A DNA stretch of 64,000 bases, taken from the NCBI RefSeq assembly GCF_001635455.1, contig NZ_LWEH01000608.1:62001-126000 (forward strand). Direction: 5' to 3'. The position numbers and the translations under genes were made by a program. Below, piece by piece: positions 44,888 through 54,358 of the stretch. Within the stretch, counting starts at the first letter, position 1. Each line of letters opens with the position of its first letter. A model generated the notes under the pieces. That model saw only the letters and a list, made by a program, of their open reading frames with translations, searched no databases and was not told where the DNA came from. The DNA is from Vibrio sp. HI00D65 (GTDB lineage Bacteria; Pseudomonadota; Gammaproteobacteria; Enterobacterales; Vibrionaceae).

Positions 44888-45778
44888 TTATCCTTTTACA
44901 CCACCTGCCGTCAAACCGCCAACTAACCAACGTTGAGCAAGTAAGAACACGATAGTGATAGGAAGCGCTGAAAGTACAGCCGCTGCCGCAAAGTCACCCC
45001 ATAAGTAGTTCTGAGGGTATAGGTATTGCTGCATACCTACTGCTAGCGTGTAAGAGTTCACATCGGTAAGTAGGATAGACGCTACTGGAACCTCACCAAC
45101 TGTCGCAATAAAAGATAGGATAAACACCACCGCTAGAATTGGCACAGACAGCGGCAGTAGAACCAGCCTGAATGCTTGCCATGGCGTAGCACCGTCTAGT
45201 GCTGCCGCTTCTTCTAGAGAGTTATCAATCGTCTCAAAGTAGCCTTTAATCGTCCATACGTGCAGTGCAATACCGCCTAAGTAAGAGAAGATCAAACCAC
45301 CGTGCGTATTCAAGCCTAAGAACGGAACGTATTGTCCAAGTTTGTCGAATAGCGCGTAAATCGCTACAAGAGCCAATACCGCAGGGAACATTTGGAAAAT
45401 CATCATCGCTTTCAGGATTGTATTTTTACCTTTAAAGCGCATACGAGCAAACGCGTAAGCTGATGTCGTAGACAGTGCCACAATCAGAATCGATGTAATA
45501 CCCGCCACTTTCACTGAGTTCCACAACCAAGTCAGTACTGGGAATGGTGGTGTTGTTACCGAACCATCCGCGTTTGTTACTGAAATGCCTAGTGCAAGTT
45601 TCCAGTGCTCCAGCGATGGATTATCTGGAATCAAGCTACCCGTTGCGAAGTTACCTTCACGGAACGAGATCGCGATGATCATCAGTAGTGGGAAGATAAT
45701 CATTGCCAGGAAGCACCACAACAGAGCATGTGTTGCCCACACTCGGTATTTAAGGCCTTTACCTTGTACCATAGCCAT
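44888..45778 (-). CDS. malG: Maltose/maltodextrin ABC permease MalG
   Basis: This 296-residue inner-membrane protein has six hydrophobic segments and the EAA coupling loop EEAAALDGATPWQAFRLVLLPLS, whose Glu contacts MalK. It pairs with MalF to form the channel for maltose and maltodextrins. The end (VGGLTAGGVKG) is the usual MalG tail. It is 11 nt downstream of malF in the malEFG operon. Confidence 0.97.
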   Translation of the reverse strand: MAMVQGKGLKYRVWATHALLWCFLAMIIFPLLMIIAISFREGNFATGSLIPDNPSLEHWKLALGISVTNADGSVTTPPFPVLTWLWNSVKVAGITSILIVALSTTSAYAFARMRFKGKNTILKAMMIFQMFPAVLALVAIYALFDKLGQYVPFLGLNTHGGLIFSYLGGIALHVWTIKGYFETIDNSLEEAAALDGATPWQAFRLVLLPLSVPILAVVFILSFIATVGEVPVASILLTDVNSYTLAVGMQQYLYPQNYLWGDFAAAAVLSALPITIVFLLAQRWLVGGLTAGGVKG

Positions 45779-45789
45779 TGTCGTGCTCC

Positions 45790-47361
45790 TTAATCTTGAG
45801 ACAGTTTAGTGAAACGAAGGTTTAGTAACGCTAGTGCACCAACCAATAGGAAGATAAGCGTCGCGATAGCACTTGCTAGACCAAAGTCTTGACCGCCGCC
45901 GCCTTCGAATGCGATTCGGTAGGTATAGCTTACAAGTAAGTCTGTGTAACCCGCTGGCTCAGAAGTGCCAATCATGTTCGGGCCACCGTTCGTTAATAGT
46001 TGAATCATTACGAAGTTGTTGAAGTTAAAGGCGAACGCTGCAATCAATAGCGGTGTTAGCGGCTTAATCATCAATGGGAAAGTGATTCGCTTGAAGTTAT
46101 CGAGGAAGTTCGCACCATCGATTGCTGACGCTTCGTACAGGTCATCAGGAATCGCTTTAAGCAGACCCATACATAGAATCATCATATAAGGGAAACCTAG
46201 CCATGTGTTTACAATCAACACCATGGTTTTCGCAAGAATCGGGTCAGAGAACCAGTTCGGGCTTAGGCCGAAGATATTCTCAAGTACCATGTTGATCTCA
46301 CCAAAGCTCTGGTTGAATAGACCTTTAAAGATAAGAATCGAGATGAACGCTGGTACCGCGTAAGGCAAAATAAGTAAAACTCGGTAAATCGAACGACCTT
46401 TCAGTTCTTCCCACTGTACGATGTTTGCAAGTACAAGACCGATAATCAGTGTGAACGCCACAGTACATACAGAGAAAATAACCGTCCAGATGAAGATGCT
46501 GATGAAAGGTTCTTTAATACCGTCATCTTTCCATACACGTTCAAAGTTGTGCGTACCGATGCCAACGACGAAGCCAGGAGAAATAGTGTCACCAGTAAAC
46601 TCACCGTTTGTATCAACAGGTTGGTAGAAACCGACTTCCATATTTGGCTTTAATACATCACCAGTTTCGTTGTTAACCAGTGTTTCACCATCTTCTTGTA
46701 GTGTGTAAAGCGGAGCAACAGAAGCAAACTTACGTAAACCACTCATGCGGATGTCATCGCCGTTTGGCAAATGGAAGTCTACGCTACTGATCGCAGCTCT
46801 GTTTTGAATGATCGCTTTGATCTTCTCTTTTTCACCTTGAGTCGACTCGATAACGGATAGGTCCATATCTGTCGCTGTCATGCCTTCTAACGAAAATACT
46901 TCAGTCGCTAACAGTTGATCGCCATCTTTAACCACGATTTGATGGCCGTTATCTGTTTTGTACAAAGTGAATGGGTAGCTTTCGCCGCTTTGGAAAGAGC
47001 GGTCTAAAAGAACGGTTTGAGTACGTTCTAGAGAAAGTTGGTTTTTTGCGCTGTAGTTAGTAAACGCAAGCCCAACGGTGTATGCCAATGGGAAAAGAAT
47101 GAACAAGATCATTCCGGCAATACCCGGGTAAATATAACGGTGGGCGTAAGTTTTCTTACTACCAAAAATGTAAAGAGCTAAAGCCGTTAAGATCACTGTA
47201 AGCAGCGCAAAAGCGAGCTCACCGCGAGAATACATTAGAATTGTAGCGTAGCCATTAATTAAGCCAACGCTACCAAGCAACCCCCATTTGATGAAGACGC
47301 TTTTACTGCCTGGAAGGCTTGATGGTGCTGGGATAGCATCTGTACCTTGAACTGACTGCAT
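45790..47361 (-). CDS. malF: Maltose/maltodextrin ABC permease MalF
   Basis: This 523-residue inner-membrane protein has about eight hydrophobic segments and the large periplasmic P2 domain (about residues 95-275) that contacts MalE, as in enterobacterial MalF (514). The EAA loop EASAIDGANFLDNFKRITFPL lies near residue 420. MalF and MalG with two MalK form the pump. It lies between malE and malG, 80 nt after malE, with a strong hairpin in that gap. Confidence 0.97.
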   Translation of the reverse strand: MQSVQGTDAIPAPSSLPGSKSVFIKWGLLGSVGLINGYATILMYSRGELAFALLTVILTALALYIFGSKKTYAHRYIYPGIAGMILFILFPLAYTVGLAFTNYSAKNQLSLERTQTVLLDRSFQSGESYPFTLYKTDNGHQIVVKDGDQLLATEVFSLEGMTATDMDLSVIESTQGEKEKIKAIIQNRAAISSVDFHLPNGDDIRMSGLRKFASVAPLYTLQEDGETLVNNETGDVLKPNMEVGFYQPVDTNGEFTGDTISPGFVVGIGTHNFERVWKDDGIKEPFISIFIWTVIFSVCTVAFTLIIGLVLANIVQWEELKGRSIYRVLLILPYAVPAFISILIFKGLFNQSFGEINMVLENIFGLSPNWFSDPILAKTMVLIVNTWLGFPYMMILCMGLLKAIPDDLYEASAIDGANFLDNFKRITFPLMIKPLTPLLIAAFAFNFNNFVMIQLLTNGGPNMIGTSEPAGYTDLLVSYTYRIAFEGGGGQDFGLASAIATLIFLLVGALALLNLRFTKLSQD

Positions 47362-47400
47362 AGAGGAACCTGCTAGCGATATAGATAAAAATAGAAAAGT

Positions 47401-47422
47401 AAGGAGAGGTTGCCCTCTCCTT
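47401..47422 (-). promoter_or_regulatory. Intercistronic hairpin between malE and malF
   Basis: AAGGAGAGG pairs perfectly with CCTCTCCTT around a TTGC loop, 19 nt past malE. On the minus strand it is followed by a broken T-rich stretch, so it may be a partial terminator or mRNA stabiliser that sets a high MalE to MalF ratio, as REP sequences do in E. coli. Confidence 0.7.
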
Positions 47423-47441
47423 AAAAGGTAGTGCTTAGTTA

Positions 47442-48626
47442 TTACTTAGTCATGCGAGCTTCAGCACCTTTCAGCGCTTGGTCTACTGTTTGACGACCAT
47501 CAACTACGTTGCCGATCGCTTCTTCCATGCTGTACCAGAACGTTGTGAACTGAGGGATGTTAGGCATGATTTCGCCGTTCATCGCGTTGTCCATTGTCGC
47601 TGCGATACGAGTGTCGCTGTCTAGTTGACGTTGGAAAGAGTTTAGAGCAACAGCGCCAAGTGGTTTGTCGTCGTTCAGGCTCTTCATACCTTCATCAGTT
47701 AGTAGGTAGTTTTCCATGAACTCAACCGCTAGGTCACGGTTTGGAGAAGCTGTGCTGATACCACCAGCCCATACGCCAACGAAAGGTTTAGATGCTTTAC
47801 CGTTGAACTTAGGTAGAGTTGCTACGCCGTAGTCTACGCCAGCTTTCTCGATGTTTGCCCAGCCCCAAGGACCGTTGATTGTCATTGCAACGTTACCTGC
47901 AACGAACTCAGACTCCGCTACTGAGTAGTCCATGTCTGCAGAGATAACTTTGTCTTGTACCATTTTCTCGATGAAACCTAGTGACTTCTGAACACCTTCA
48001 GTCGCTACGCCTGCATCTTTAATGTCGTAACCTTCAGCAACCTGTTTGAATGCGTAACCGCCGTCAGCTGCTAGTAGAGGCCATGTGAAGTATGCGCCAC
48101 CACGTAGAGGCCACATTATCGCTTTCTTACCTTCTTTTTGAAGTTCAGCGTTAAGTGCTGGGATTTCTTCCCAAGACTTAGGTGGGTTAGGAACAAGTGC
48201 TTTGTTGTAGATTAGAGAAACTGACTCAACAGCAACTGGGTAAGCGATTGTTTTACCCTCGTAAGAAACTGCGTCCCATGCGAAGTCTACGATACCTTCT
48301 TTTGTTTCTTTAGAAGGTTTGATATCAACAAGAAGACCCGCTTCTGCAAAACCACCAAAACGGTCGTGTGCGTAGAAAATCATATCTGGGCCGTCACCAG
48401 CCGCTGCAACTTGAGAGAACTTCTCTTCTAGTTTGTCAGGGAAAGCTACTGTTACTTTAACGCCAGTGTCTTCTTCAAAGCGTTTACCTACTTCAGCCAT
48501 CCCTTCGTAAGCTTTGTCACCACCTACCCAGATTGTTAGTTGTCCTTCTTCGATAGCAGCGTTTGCACCAAAAGAACTCAATGCAACTAATGTACCTAGA
48601 GCTACAGCGCTTAGAGCGTTTTTCAT
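47442..48626 (-). CDS. malE: Periplasmic maltose-binding protein MalE
   Basis: This 394-residue protein binds maltose/maltodextrins in the periplasm and delivers them to MalFGK2. It has a signal peptide cleaved after about residue 24 (GANA-AI), then EGQLTIWVGGDKAYEGM and the MalE core with YPVAVESVSLIYNK and the C-terminal tail. The frame opens at 48662, but ATG 48626 is preferred because AAGGAT lies 7 nt before and the signal peptide starts there. It is the first gene of malEFG, divergent from malK. Confidence 0.96.
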   Translation of the reverse strand: MKNALSAVALGTLVALSSFGANAAIEEGQLTIWVGGDKAYEGMAEVGKRFEEDTGVKVTVAFPDKLEEKFSQVAAAGDGPDMIFYAHDRFGGFAEAGLLVDIKPSKETKEGIVDFAWDAVSYEGKTIAYPVAVESVSLIYNKALVPNPPKSWEEIPALNAELQKEGKKAIMWPLRGGAYFTWPLLAADGGYAFKQVAEGYDIKDAGVATEGVQKSLGFIEKMVQDKVISADMDYSVAESEFVAGNVAMTINGPWGWANIEKAGVDYGVATLPKFNGKASKPFVGVWAGGISTASPNRDLAVEFMENYLLTDEGMKSLNDDKPLGAVALNSFQRQLDSDTRIAATMDNAMNGEIMPNIPQFTTFWYSMEEAIGNVVDGRQTVDQALKGAEARMTK

Positions 48627-48813
48627 GTTAATATCCTTTTTATACTTATACGTAGGGCACATCAGCCAAGACGAGCCAGTTATCGACAGTTATGATCTGA
48701 GAAAACACTCACTAGCTCATCATCCTAGCCACTACGCCCTAGCTATTATGGCTTAAATTCGTGATCACCATCCGGTCAGATTAGAGACTAAAATCACAAA
48801 AAACGCACTCACC

Positions 48814-48827
48814 GTGATCGGCATCAC
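48814..48827. promoter_or_regulatory. CRP-like site in the mal region
   Basis: GTGA-N6-TCAC occurs here, in a context of CGTGA-N6-TCACC. The core is a perfect match to the CRP consensus TGTGA-N6-TCACA, with only the outer bases differing. CRP control of mal genes is well established in E. coli; here it is inferred. Confidence 0.6.
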
Positions 48828-48886
48828 CGTTATCCGGTGGATTTATTTGAACTGGATCGCTAATTATTATTGAGCTCATTTATCTA

Positions 48887-48907
48887 CTCATCCCCTCCTA
48901 CTCCCCC
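48887..48907 (-). promoter_or_regulatory. Tandem MalT-like boxes
   Basis: On the minus strand GGGGATGAG (48895-48887) and GGGGGAGTAG (48907-48898) resemble the MalT box consensus GGGGAKGAGG and lie head to tail. A further GGAGGATG is at 48925-48932 on the plus strand. The sites support MalT-type activation, but the gene malT is not in the window. Confidence 0.6.
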
Positions 48908-49282
48908 TAGTTAATTTTCCATTAGGAGGATGTGCGCTTACGCTAATTCTCCGAGACTACGTTCATCCAAGAGTGGATAGTGAGAACTCTTTCCCAGCGA
49001 GTATTATGTGTATCGCATGATTCATTAAGCTGGCTTAACTGCCCGCTGTTGTCTTTATTAGGCATCAAGCTAAACCTGTGATGGAATCACGGGGGAGGTT
49101 TAGCTTGTTGTGGGGGAAATAGGCATCAGTTTGGCAATGACGGGGGGGCTCGGGTAACGATTCAAGCCCCACCCACTTTTTTTACTCACTCAGTACTTAC
49201 CAATTCCTACAGTTACTGCTGGCCCACAAATTCCTTATAATGATAAGCAGTACAACTTAAAATTTGATCGAGGACGAGCTAG

Positions 49283-50395
49283 ATGGCGAGTGTCACTTTA
49301 AAGAACGTTTATAAATCATATGGCGATGTACAGATTTCTAAGGACGTAAACTTAGAGATCAACGAAGGTGAATTCGTCGTATTCGTTGGACCATCAGGCT
49401 GTGGTAAATCGACGTTGTTACGTTGTATCGCAGGTCTAGAAGACATCACTTCAGGTGATTTGTACATTGGCGACGAGCGTATGAACGACGTTGAGCCATC
49501 AAAGCGTGGCGTAGGTATGGTATTCCAATCATACGCGCTATACCCTCACCTAAACCTTTACGACAACATGTCTTTTGGCCTTAAGCTAGCGAAAGCGGAT
49601 AAAGCTGAGATTGATAAGCGTGTTGAACATGCAGCTGAAATCCTGCAGCTTGGTCACCTACTAGAGCGTCAACCTAAAGCGCTTTCTGGTGGTCAACGTC
49701 AGCGTGTTGCGATTGGTCGAACACTGGTTTCTCAACCAAACGTATTCCTACTGGATGAGCCGTTATCTAACCTAGATGCTGCACTTCGTGTTCAAATGCG
49801 TTCACAAATCACGAAACTACAGCGTCAGCTTGGCTGCACCATGATCTACGTTACCCACGACCAAGTGGAAGCGATGACAATGGCTGACAAAATCGTTGTT
49901 CTTGATGGCGGTTACGTATCTCAAGTGGGTAAGCCACTGGACCTTTACCACTACCCTCAAAACCGTTTTGTTGCAGGCTTCATTGGCTCACCTAAGATGA
50001 ACTTTATGTCAGTTCATATCGAGCAAGCTGAAGCAGAGCGCGTACTGGTTCAACTTTCAAACGGCACGACTTTCTGGATCCCTGTTGATGGCACAACCGT
50101 TAACGTGGGTGACCGTATGTCTCTGGGTGTTCGTCCTGAGCACTTGATGTCTGCTGACCAAGGCGACGCAACGATCGAAGGCGACGTAATGATCGTTGAG
50201 AAACTAGGTAACGAAACTCAGGTTTACCTAAACCTTGAAAGTGCTGATGCAGACGTTATCTACCGTCAACCAGACACACTAACTTTAGAGCCTGGCGACA
50301 AGCTTGCTATCGGTATCCCAGCCCACCGTTGTCACCTTTTCCACAGCGATGGCAAAGCATGTCGTCGTCTGTACAAAGAGTACGGCACCGAATAA
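49283..50395 (+). CDS. malK: Maltose/maltodextrin ABC ATPase MalK
   Basis: This 370-residue ATPase powers MalFGK2. Walker A is GPSGCGKST (residues 36-44), signature LSGGQRQR, Walker B VFLLDEPLSNLD, and switch His VTHDQVE. The C-terminal OB-type regulatory domain (about 240-370) includes GVRPEHL; in E. coli it binds MalT and unphosphorylated IIAGlc. GAGGACGAG is a possible ribosome site before ATG. It is divergent from malE. The next gene is convergent. Confidence 0.97.
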   Translation: MASVTLKNVYKSYGDVQISKDVNLEINEGEFVVFVGPSGCGKSTLLRCIAGLEDITSGDLYIGDERMNDVEPSKRGVGMVFQSYALYPHLNLYDNMSFGLKLAKADKAEIDKRVEHAAEILQLGHLLERQPKALSGGQRQRVAIGRTLVSQPNVFLLDEPLSNLDAALRVQMRSQITKLQRQLGCTMIYVTHDQVEAMTMADKIVVLDGGYVSQVGKPLDLYHYPQNRFVAGFIGSPKMNFMSVHIEQAEAERVLVQLSNGTTFWIPVDGTTVNVGDRMSLGVRPEHLMSADQGDATIEGDVMIVEKLGNETQVYLNLESADADVIYRQPDTLTLEPGDKLAIGIPAHRCHLFHSDGKACRRLYKEYGTE

Positions 50396-50430
50396 GCGCT
50401 AAGCCTTTAGGATATTGCTTGCCCAATTTA

Positions 50431-50466
50431 AATCCCTCTTACGCTGTAAGCGGGATTTTTCTTTAG
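50431..50466 (+). terminator. Terminator of malK
   Basis: AATCCC-T-CTTAC and GTAAG-C-GGGATT form a stem (50431-50457) with one mismatch, followed by TTTTTCTTT. Confidence 0.85.
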
Positions 50467-50506
50467 ATTCAACCTATATCACTAAACAACAAAAACCAGT
50501 AAGCAA

Positions 50507-50536
50507 TAAAAAAGGCCTAGCGAGTGCTAGACCTTT
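50507..50536 (-). terminator. Terminator of the 66-residue gene
   Basis: AAAGG-C-CTAGC (50511-50521) and GCTAG-A-CCTTT (50526-50536) pair with one mismatch. On the minus strand a run of T follows. It lies 71 nt past the stop. Confidence 0.75.
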
Positions 50537-50606
50537 ATTTGTTCTGTTTGAGCCTTAGCCCAACCAATCACTTAACAGTTTCACCTAAAATAGGTCTGTT
50601 TCAAGC

Positions 50607-50807
50607 TTAGTGGATTGGCGTATCATTCTTTTTGTTGAACTGACCAAAGTGCGCTTCTAATACTTCAGGTGTCAGTTTGCCTTCCGCTTCTAGTCGCTTA
50701 AATTCAGCAACGATCGCTTTTTGCTCTTCAAGTGATGGCAGTTTTACCTCAGGCTCATCGCCCATCTCTTGAGTCATCTGCTCTAGTTCTTTTTCAAAAT
50801 CGCTCAT
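50607..50807 (-). CDS. Small acidic hypothetical protein
   Basis: This 66-residue protein is acidic and helical (KELEQMTQEMGDEPEVKLP and then a Leu/Glu-rich helix ending HFGQFNKKND, listed by its parts). No family is recognised. Codon use fits the neighbours and it has its own terminator, which supports a real gene. Function unknown. Confidence 0.65.
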   Translation of the reverse strand: MSDFEKELEQMTQEMGDEPEVKLPSLEEQKAIVAEFKRLEAEGKLTPEVLEAHFGQFNKKNDTPIH

Positions 50808-50936
50808 GATACATACTTACCTAAATATTAAACCTAATCAGATTTTACTCATTTCCGCTCTATGATGCTAGGTTGATTAAAAGCAAAGCCCGAAACCAGA
50901 TCAAGCTAAATGCAGTTAGAAGCAAATAAGCCCACC

Positions 50937-50976
50937 AATAAAAAGAGCCGGATTCACGATGAAATGAATCCAGCTC
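50937..50976 (-). terminator. Terminator of the 51020 chemoreceptor gene
   Basis: GAGC-C-GGATTCA (50945-50956) pairs with TGAATCC-A-GCTC (50965-50976) with one mismatch, and a run of T follows on the minus strand. Confidence 0.85.
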
Positions 50977-51019
50977 TTCGTCTATATCACTTTCTAAGCC
51001 ATGTTATCGCTTGAAAGGG

Positions 51020-52936
51020 TTAAAGCTTAAATGAACCGACCATCTTATCTAGGCGAGAAGACAAGTCACGAAGCTCTTGGCTCGCTTCAGCAAGTTGCTC
51101 AGCTGTGCCTGTTGTAACTTCGTTAATCGCGTTGATCTCTTCGATGTTCTGGTTAATGGTGTGAACCACCGTTGATTGCTCTTCAGTTGCTGTTGCGACT
51201 TGCGTGTTACGGTCAGAGATATCAACAATACGGTCAGAAATACCGCCCAATACATCGACCGCTTCATCTGATGCTGATACACCTTCAAGCGTGATCACTT
51301 TGCCCGCACTCATCGCCGTTACCGCATCTTTTGCATCGCTTTGCAGTTGGTTGATCATCTTCTGAATCTCTTCCGTTGAATCCGCAGTTCGACTTGCTAA
51401 GTTACGAACTTCATCCGCTACAACCGCAAAACCACGACCTTGCTCACCGGCACGCGCAGCTTCAATCGCAGCGTTCAATGCAAGTAAGTTGGTTTGCTCT
51501 GAAATATCACGGATAACACCCAGAATAGAGCCAATGTCTTGCGTTGTTGAAGCAAGCTGCTCAACTACTTGACCTGTACTTTCGATGTCTTGTGCCAAAC
51601 GGCTAATCGCATCTTTTGCTTTATTCACTACAGAACGGCCAACTTCTGTATTGCCTGAAGCCTGTGTTGCCGTTTCAGCAGCGGTTGCCGCGTTCGATGC
51701 AATCTCGCTGATGGTCATGCCCATCTGGTTGATTGCAGCCACCACTTGAAGGGTCTGGTCACGTTGCTCTTGGCTGTTGTCATGGGTGATGTGTGCTTTG
51801 TTAGAAACACTCTCTGCCGCCACTTGAAGCGCTTGGCTTGTAGAGCATACTTCTTTCATCGACTCGTGAATCTTCTCAATGAAGCCGTTGAAGCCTTTTG
51901 AAAGCTGGGCGATTTCATCATTGCCTTTCACTTCGATACGCTGTGCAAGGTCACCGTCACCTTCACCAAGGTCACTGAAACGCTTAGCCAGTAGTTTAAT
52001 TGGCTGAGTAATGCTGTTTGCTAGCACTACGCCCATGAGGATAAATGCGAATGCTACAACCGCAGTCATGATAAGCATCTTTTGTGCTGTCTCATCGAGC
52101 TCAGCAAACACTTCACCTGTTGGTACCACGCCAATAACAAACCAATCCATTGAAGACACATACAAACTTGCGACAAACAGTTCTTGGCCTTGGCTTTCCG
52201 TTGTGATCAGGTTAAAGCCTGATTTTTTCAAAAGTTGGCTTGCTTGAGGACCGTAAAGTTGTTGAAGAGAAGAATCACTGCGAGAACGCTCACGGTGAAT
52301 CTGCACATCACCTTGGCTATCAGTTAAGAATACAAAACCAGTATTCTCAATTTTGAAGCCATTAAGCAAGCTCACCATGTCATCCATCGACTTTGAGAGA
52401 CCAGACATCGCCAAACCAGAAGGCTGTTGGTAGTTAGCGAACATCTTCACTTCACCGTTCGCTTCTTGGAACATGCTTACCATGGTTGGCTGCCCAGATT
52501 GAGTAAAGCCGAAGAACCAACCATCTTGTTGTTGGTTAAGCTGGCGTAGGAAGCCATTTTGGTTCCAGTAATACGCCGTTTGACGGTTCGCTACTGAAGC
52601 ATCGTTTAAGTTGTATTGGTTACGCACATTATTCAGTTGTTTGACCAACTTACTCTCTAACGCTGGATCGCGCTCTGTAGACTCGATTGCATCGGAAATG
52701 AATTCGTTTGAAGCGATTTGCTCAGCGGCCAGCAATAGCTGAGAAACTTCACGGTCAATCTCGCCATTGATTCGCTCTAGCATTCCAGGAAGTTCAATAC
52801 CGACCAGTCGATGACTCAGTACATCTCGTGCTTGTTGCTGTGCCATCGCGCCAACAATAACCGTAGAGGCAAGAACCGCAAAAGTAATACCTAGTACTAC
52901 CTTTTGCTTAATACTCAGGGAGTTAGTTTTAAACAT
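51020..52936 (-). CDS. Methyl-accepting chemotaxis protein with double-Cache-type sensor
   Basis: This 638-residue inner-membrane chemoreceptor has a first helix (about 10-30), a periplasmic sensor of about 260 residues with Cache features (YYWNQNGFLRQ.., GFVFLTDSQGDVQIH, SMDWFVIGVVPTGEVF), a second helix (about 300-320), a HAMP domain (ITQPIKLLAKRF..GEGDGDLAQRI) and the signalling hairpin. The hairpin tip is the normal NLLALNAAIEAARAGEQGRGFAVVADEVR. The frame opens at 53017, but ATG 52936 has AAAGG 7 nt upstream and is preferred. The ligand is unknown. It is monocistronic. Confidence 0.93.
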   Translation of the reverse strand: MFKTNSLSIKQKVVLGITFAVLASTVIVGAMAQQQARDVLSHRLVGIELPGMLERINGEIDREVSQLLLAAEQIASNEFISDAIESTERDPALESKLVKQLNNVRNQYNLNDASVANRQTAYYWNQNGFLRQLNQQQDGWFFGFTQSGQPTMVSMFQEANGEVKMFANYQQPSGLAMSGLSKSMDDMVSLLNGFKIENTGFVFLTDSQGDVQIHRERSRSDSSLQQLYGPQASQLLKKSGFNLITTESQGQELFVASLYVSSMDWFVIGVVPTGEVFAELDETAQKMLIMTAVVAFAFILMGVVLANSITQPIKLLAKRFSDLGEGDGDLAQRIEVKGNDEIAQLSKGFNGFIEKIHESMKEVCSTSQALQVAAESVSNKAHITHDNSQEQRDQTLQVVAAINQMGMTISEIASNAATAAETATQASGNTEVGRSVVNKAKDAISRLAQDIESTGQVVEQLASTTQDIGSILGVIRDISEQTNLLALNAAIEAARAGEQGRGFAVVADEVRNLASRTADSTEEIQKMINQLQSDAKDAVTAMSAGKVITLEGVSASDEAVDVLGGISDRIVDISDRNTQVATATEEQSTVVHTINQNIEEINAINEVTTGTAEQLAEASQELRDLSSRLDKMVGSFKL

Positions 52937-53391
52937 ATTTGGACCTTTAAAAAGAATCACTCTTAATTTGTATCCCCAAAATAGGGCTTTTTCGTGCACT
53001 CTTAGGTTGGAATGCACAATCTAAGTTATGTATCGACCACCCCCCATAAATCTAAAGAATTATATCTCTAAAATTTGCAAAACAATGTAATAAGCAAAAT
53101 CATCAAAAATCGCACAGTATCGACACACCAAGAATGCCTTCATTCGACCTTCATCAACCATCTACGCAATTAAAACTTCCACACACATACACAACTACCT
53201 AAGTAAGTACTTTGGTGTATAAACATCAATTGATATGGTAAAACAACCTATCAAACGCGTTTCTCGCTAAGCGCTTATAATTCACTCCAAATTTGAAAAG
53301 ATAAATTGCGTGGATGTACCGGAACTTTTTGCCTTCAAGAAGTGACCAATACTCACAATAAAAAATCAAATGGCTACCCAGAGAGTCCAAA
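52937..53391. other. Divergent region between chemoreceptor and moxR
   Basis: About 455 bp with both promoters. I found no operator or small gene that I could support; TATAAT occurs at 53276-53281 (CTTATAATTC), a possible -10 of the moxR operon. Confidence 0.4.
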
Positions 53392-54348
53392 ATGCACAAA
53401 ACGAATTTCGAAGTCCTTCAAAACTATTTAGAGTCTCAAATCATTGGTCAGCAAGAGCTCGTCAAACAACTGATGATCGCACTTCTTGCTGATGGTCATA
53501 TTCTGGTTGAAGGTCCTCCGGGTTTAGCGAAGACCCGTGCAGTCAAATCACTGGCTGATTGTGTTGAAGGAGATTTCCACCGCATTCAATTTACCCCAGA
53601 CTTACTGCCTGCCGACTTAACGGGCACCGATATATTCCGACCAGAGACAGGGGAATTTACGTTCCAATCTGGGCCGATCTTTAACTCACTTATCCTAGCG
53701 GATGAGATCAACCGTGCTCCTGCAAAAGTGCAAGCGGCGATGCTAGAAGCAATGGCTGAAAAGCAAGTCACTGCTGGCCGAAAAACCTACGCCCTGCCAG
53801 ACCTGTTTTTGGTAATGGCGACACAAAACCCGATTGAGCAAGAAGGTACATACCCATTGCCAGAAGCTCAGTTAGACCGTTTCCTACTGCACCTTGAAGT
53901 TGAATATCCAGACATGGAAAGCGAGCTTGAGATCCTGCGACTCAACCGTGGTGAAGCTCAAGGTAACGAGTCAGTACAGCCACAAGAGATCTCTCAGCAG
54001 ACTATCTTTGAAGCGCGCCAAGAAGTGCTCAATATCCACATGGCAGATACCATTGAGCAGTACATCATCAGACTAGTTATGGCGACTCGCCAACCTAAGC
54101 AGTACAGCGACCAATTGGCTCAATGGTTAGATATGGGGGTGAGTCCACGTGCGACTATCGCTCTAGACCGCTGCGCTCGTGCACATGCATGGCTTGCGGG
54201 TCGCGACTATGTCACACCACAAGATGTTCAAACGATGGCATTTCCTGTCTTGCGTCACCGCCTGCTTCGTAGCTACCACGCACAAGCTGAAGGTGTCACA
54301 GCAAACCAAGTGATTGCACACCTAATTTCGTTGGTTGGTAGCGCATAA
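53392..54348 (+). CDS. MoxR-family AAA+ ATPase
   Basis: This 318-residue cytoplasmic AAA+ protein has Walker A GPPGLAKT (about 43-50), Walker B LADEINRAP (about 104-112), sensor 1 ATQNP and the arginine-finger region with PEAQLDRF. MoxR ATPases act as chaperones for von Willebrand factor A-domain partners, which follow in this operon. It is the first gene of a six-gene Bat-type cluster and is followed 10 nt later by the DUF58 gene. Confidence 0.95.
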   Translation: MHKTNFEVLQNYLESQIIGQQELVKQLMIALLADGHILVEGPPGLAKTRAVKSLADCVEGDFHRIQFTPDLLPADLTGTDIFRPETGEFTFQSGPIFNSLILADEINRAPAKVQAAMLEAMAEKQVTAGRKTYALPDLFLVMATQNPIEQEGTYPLPEAQLDRFLLHLEVEYPDMESELEILRLNRGEAQGNESVQPQEISQQTIFEARQEVLNIHMADTIEQYIIRLVMATRQPKQYSDQLAQWLDMGVSPRATIALDRCARAHAWLAGRDYVTPQDVQTMAFPVLRHRLLRSYHAQAEGVTANQVIAHLISLVGSA

Positions 54349-54358
54349 GGACACGCGC

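Larger units (their letters stand above)
48627..49282. other. Divergent mal regulatory region
   Basis: This 656-bp region separates malE and malK. It contains MalT-like boxes (48887-48907) and a CRP-like site (48814-48827). Its size fits the wrapped MalT/CRP control region of the E. coli malE-malK pair. Confidence 0.6.

Noticed and set aside
48627..48662. N-terminal extension of MalE
   Set aside because: A good ribosome site and signal peptide belong to ATG 48626.
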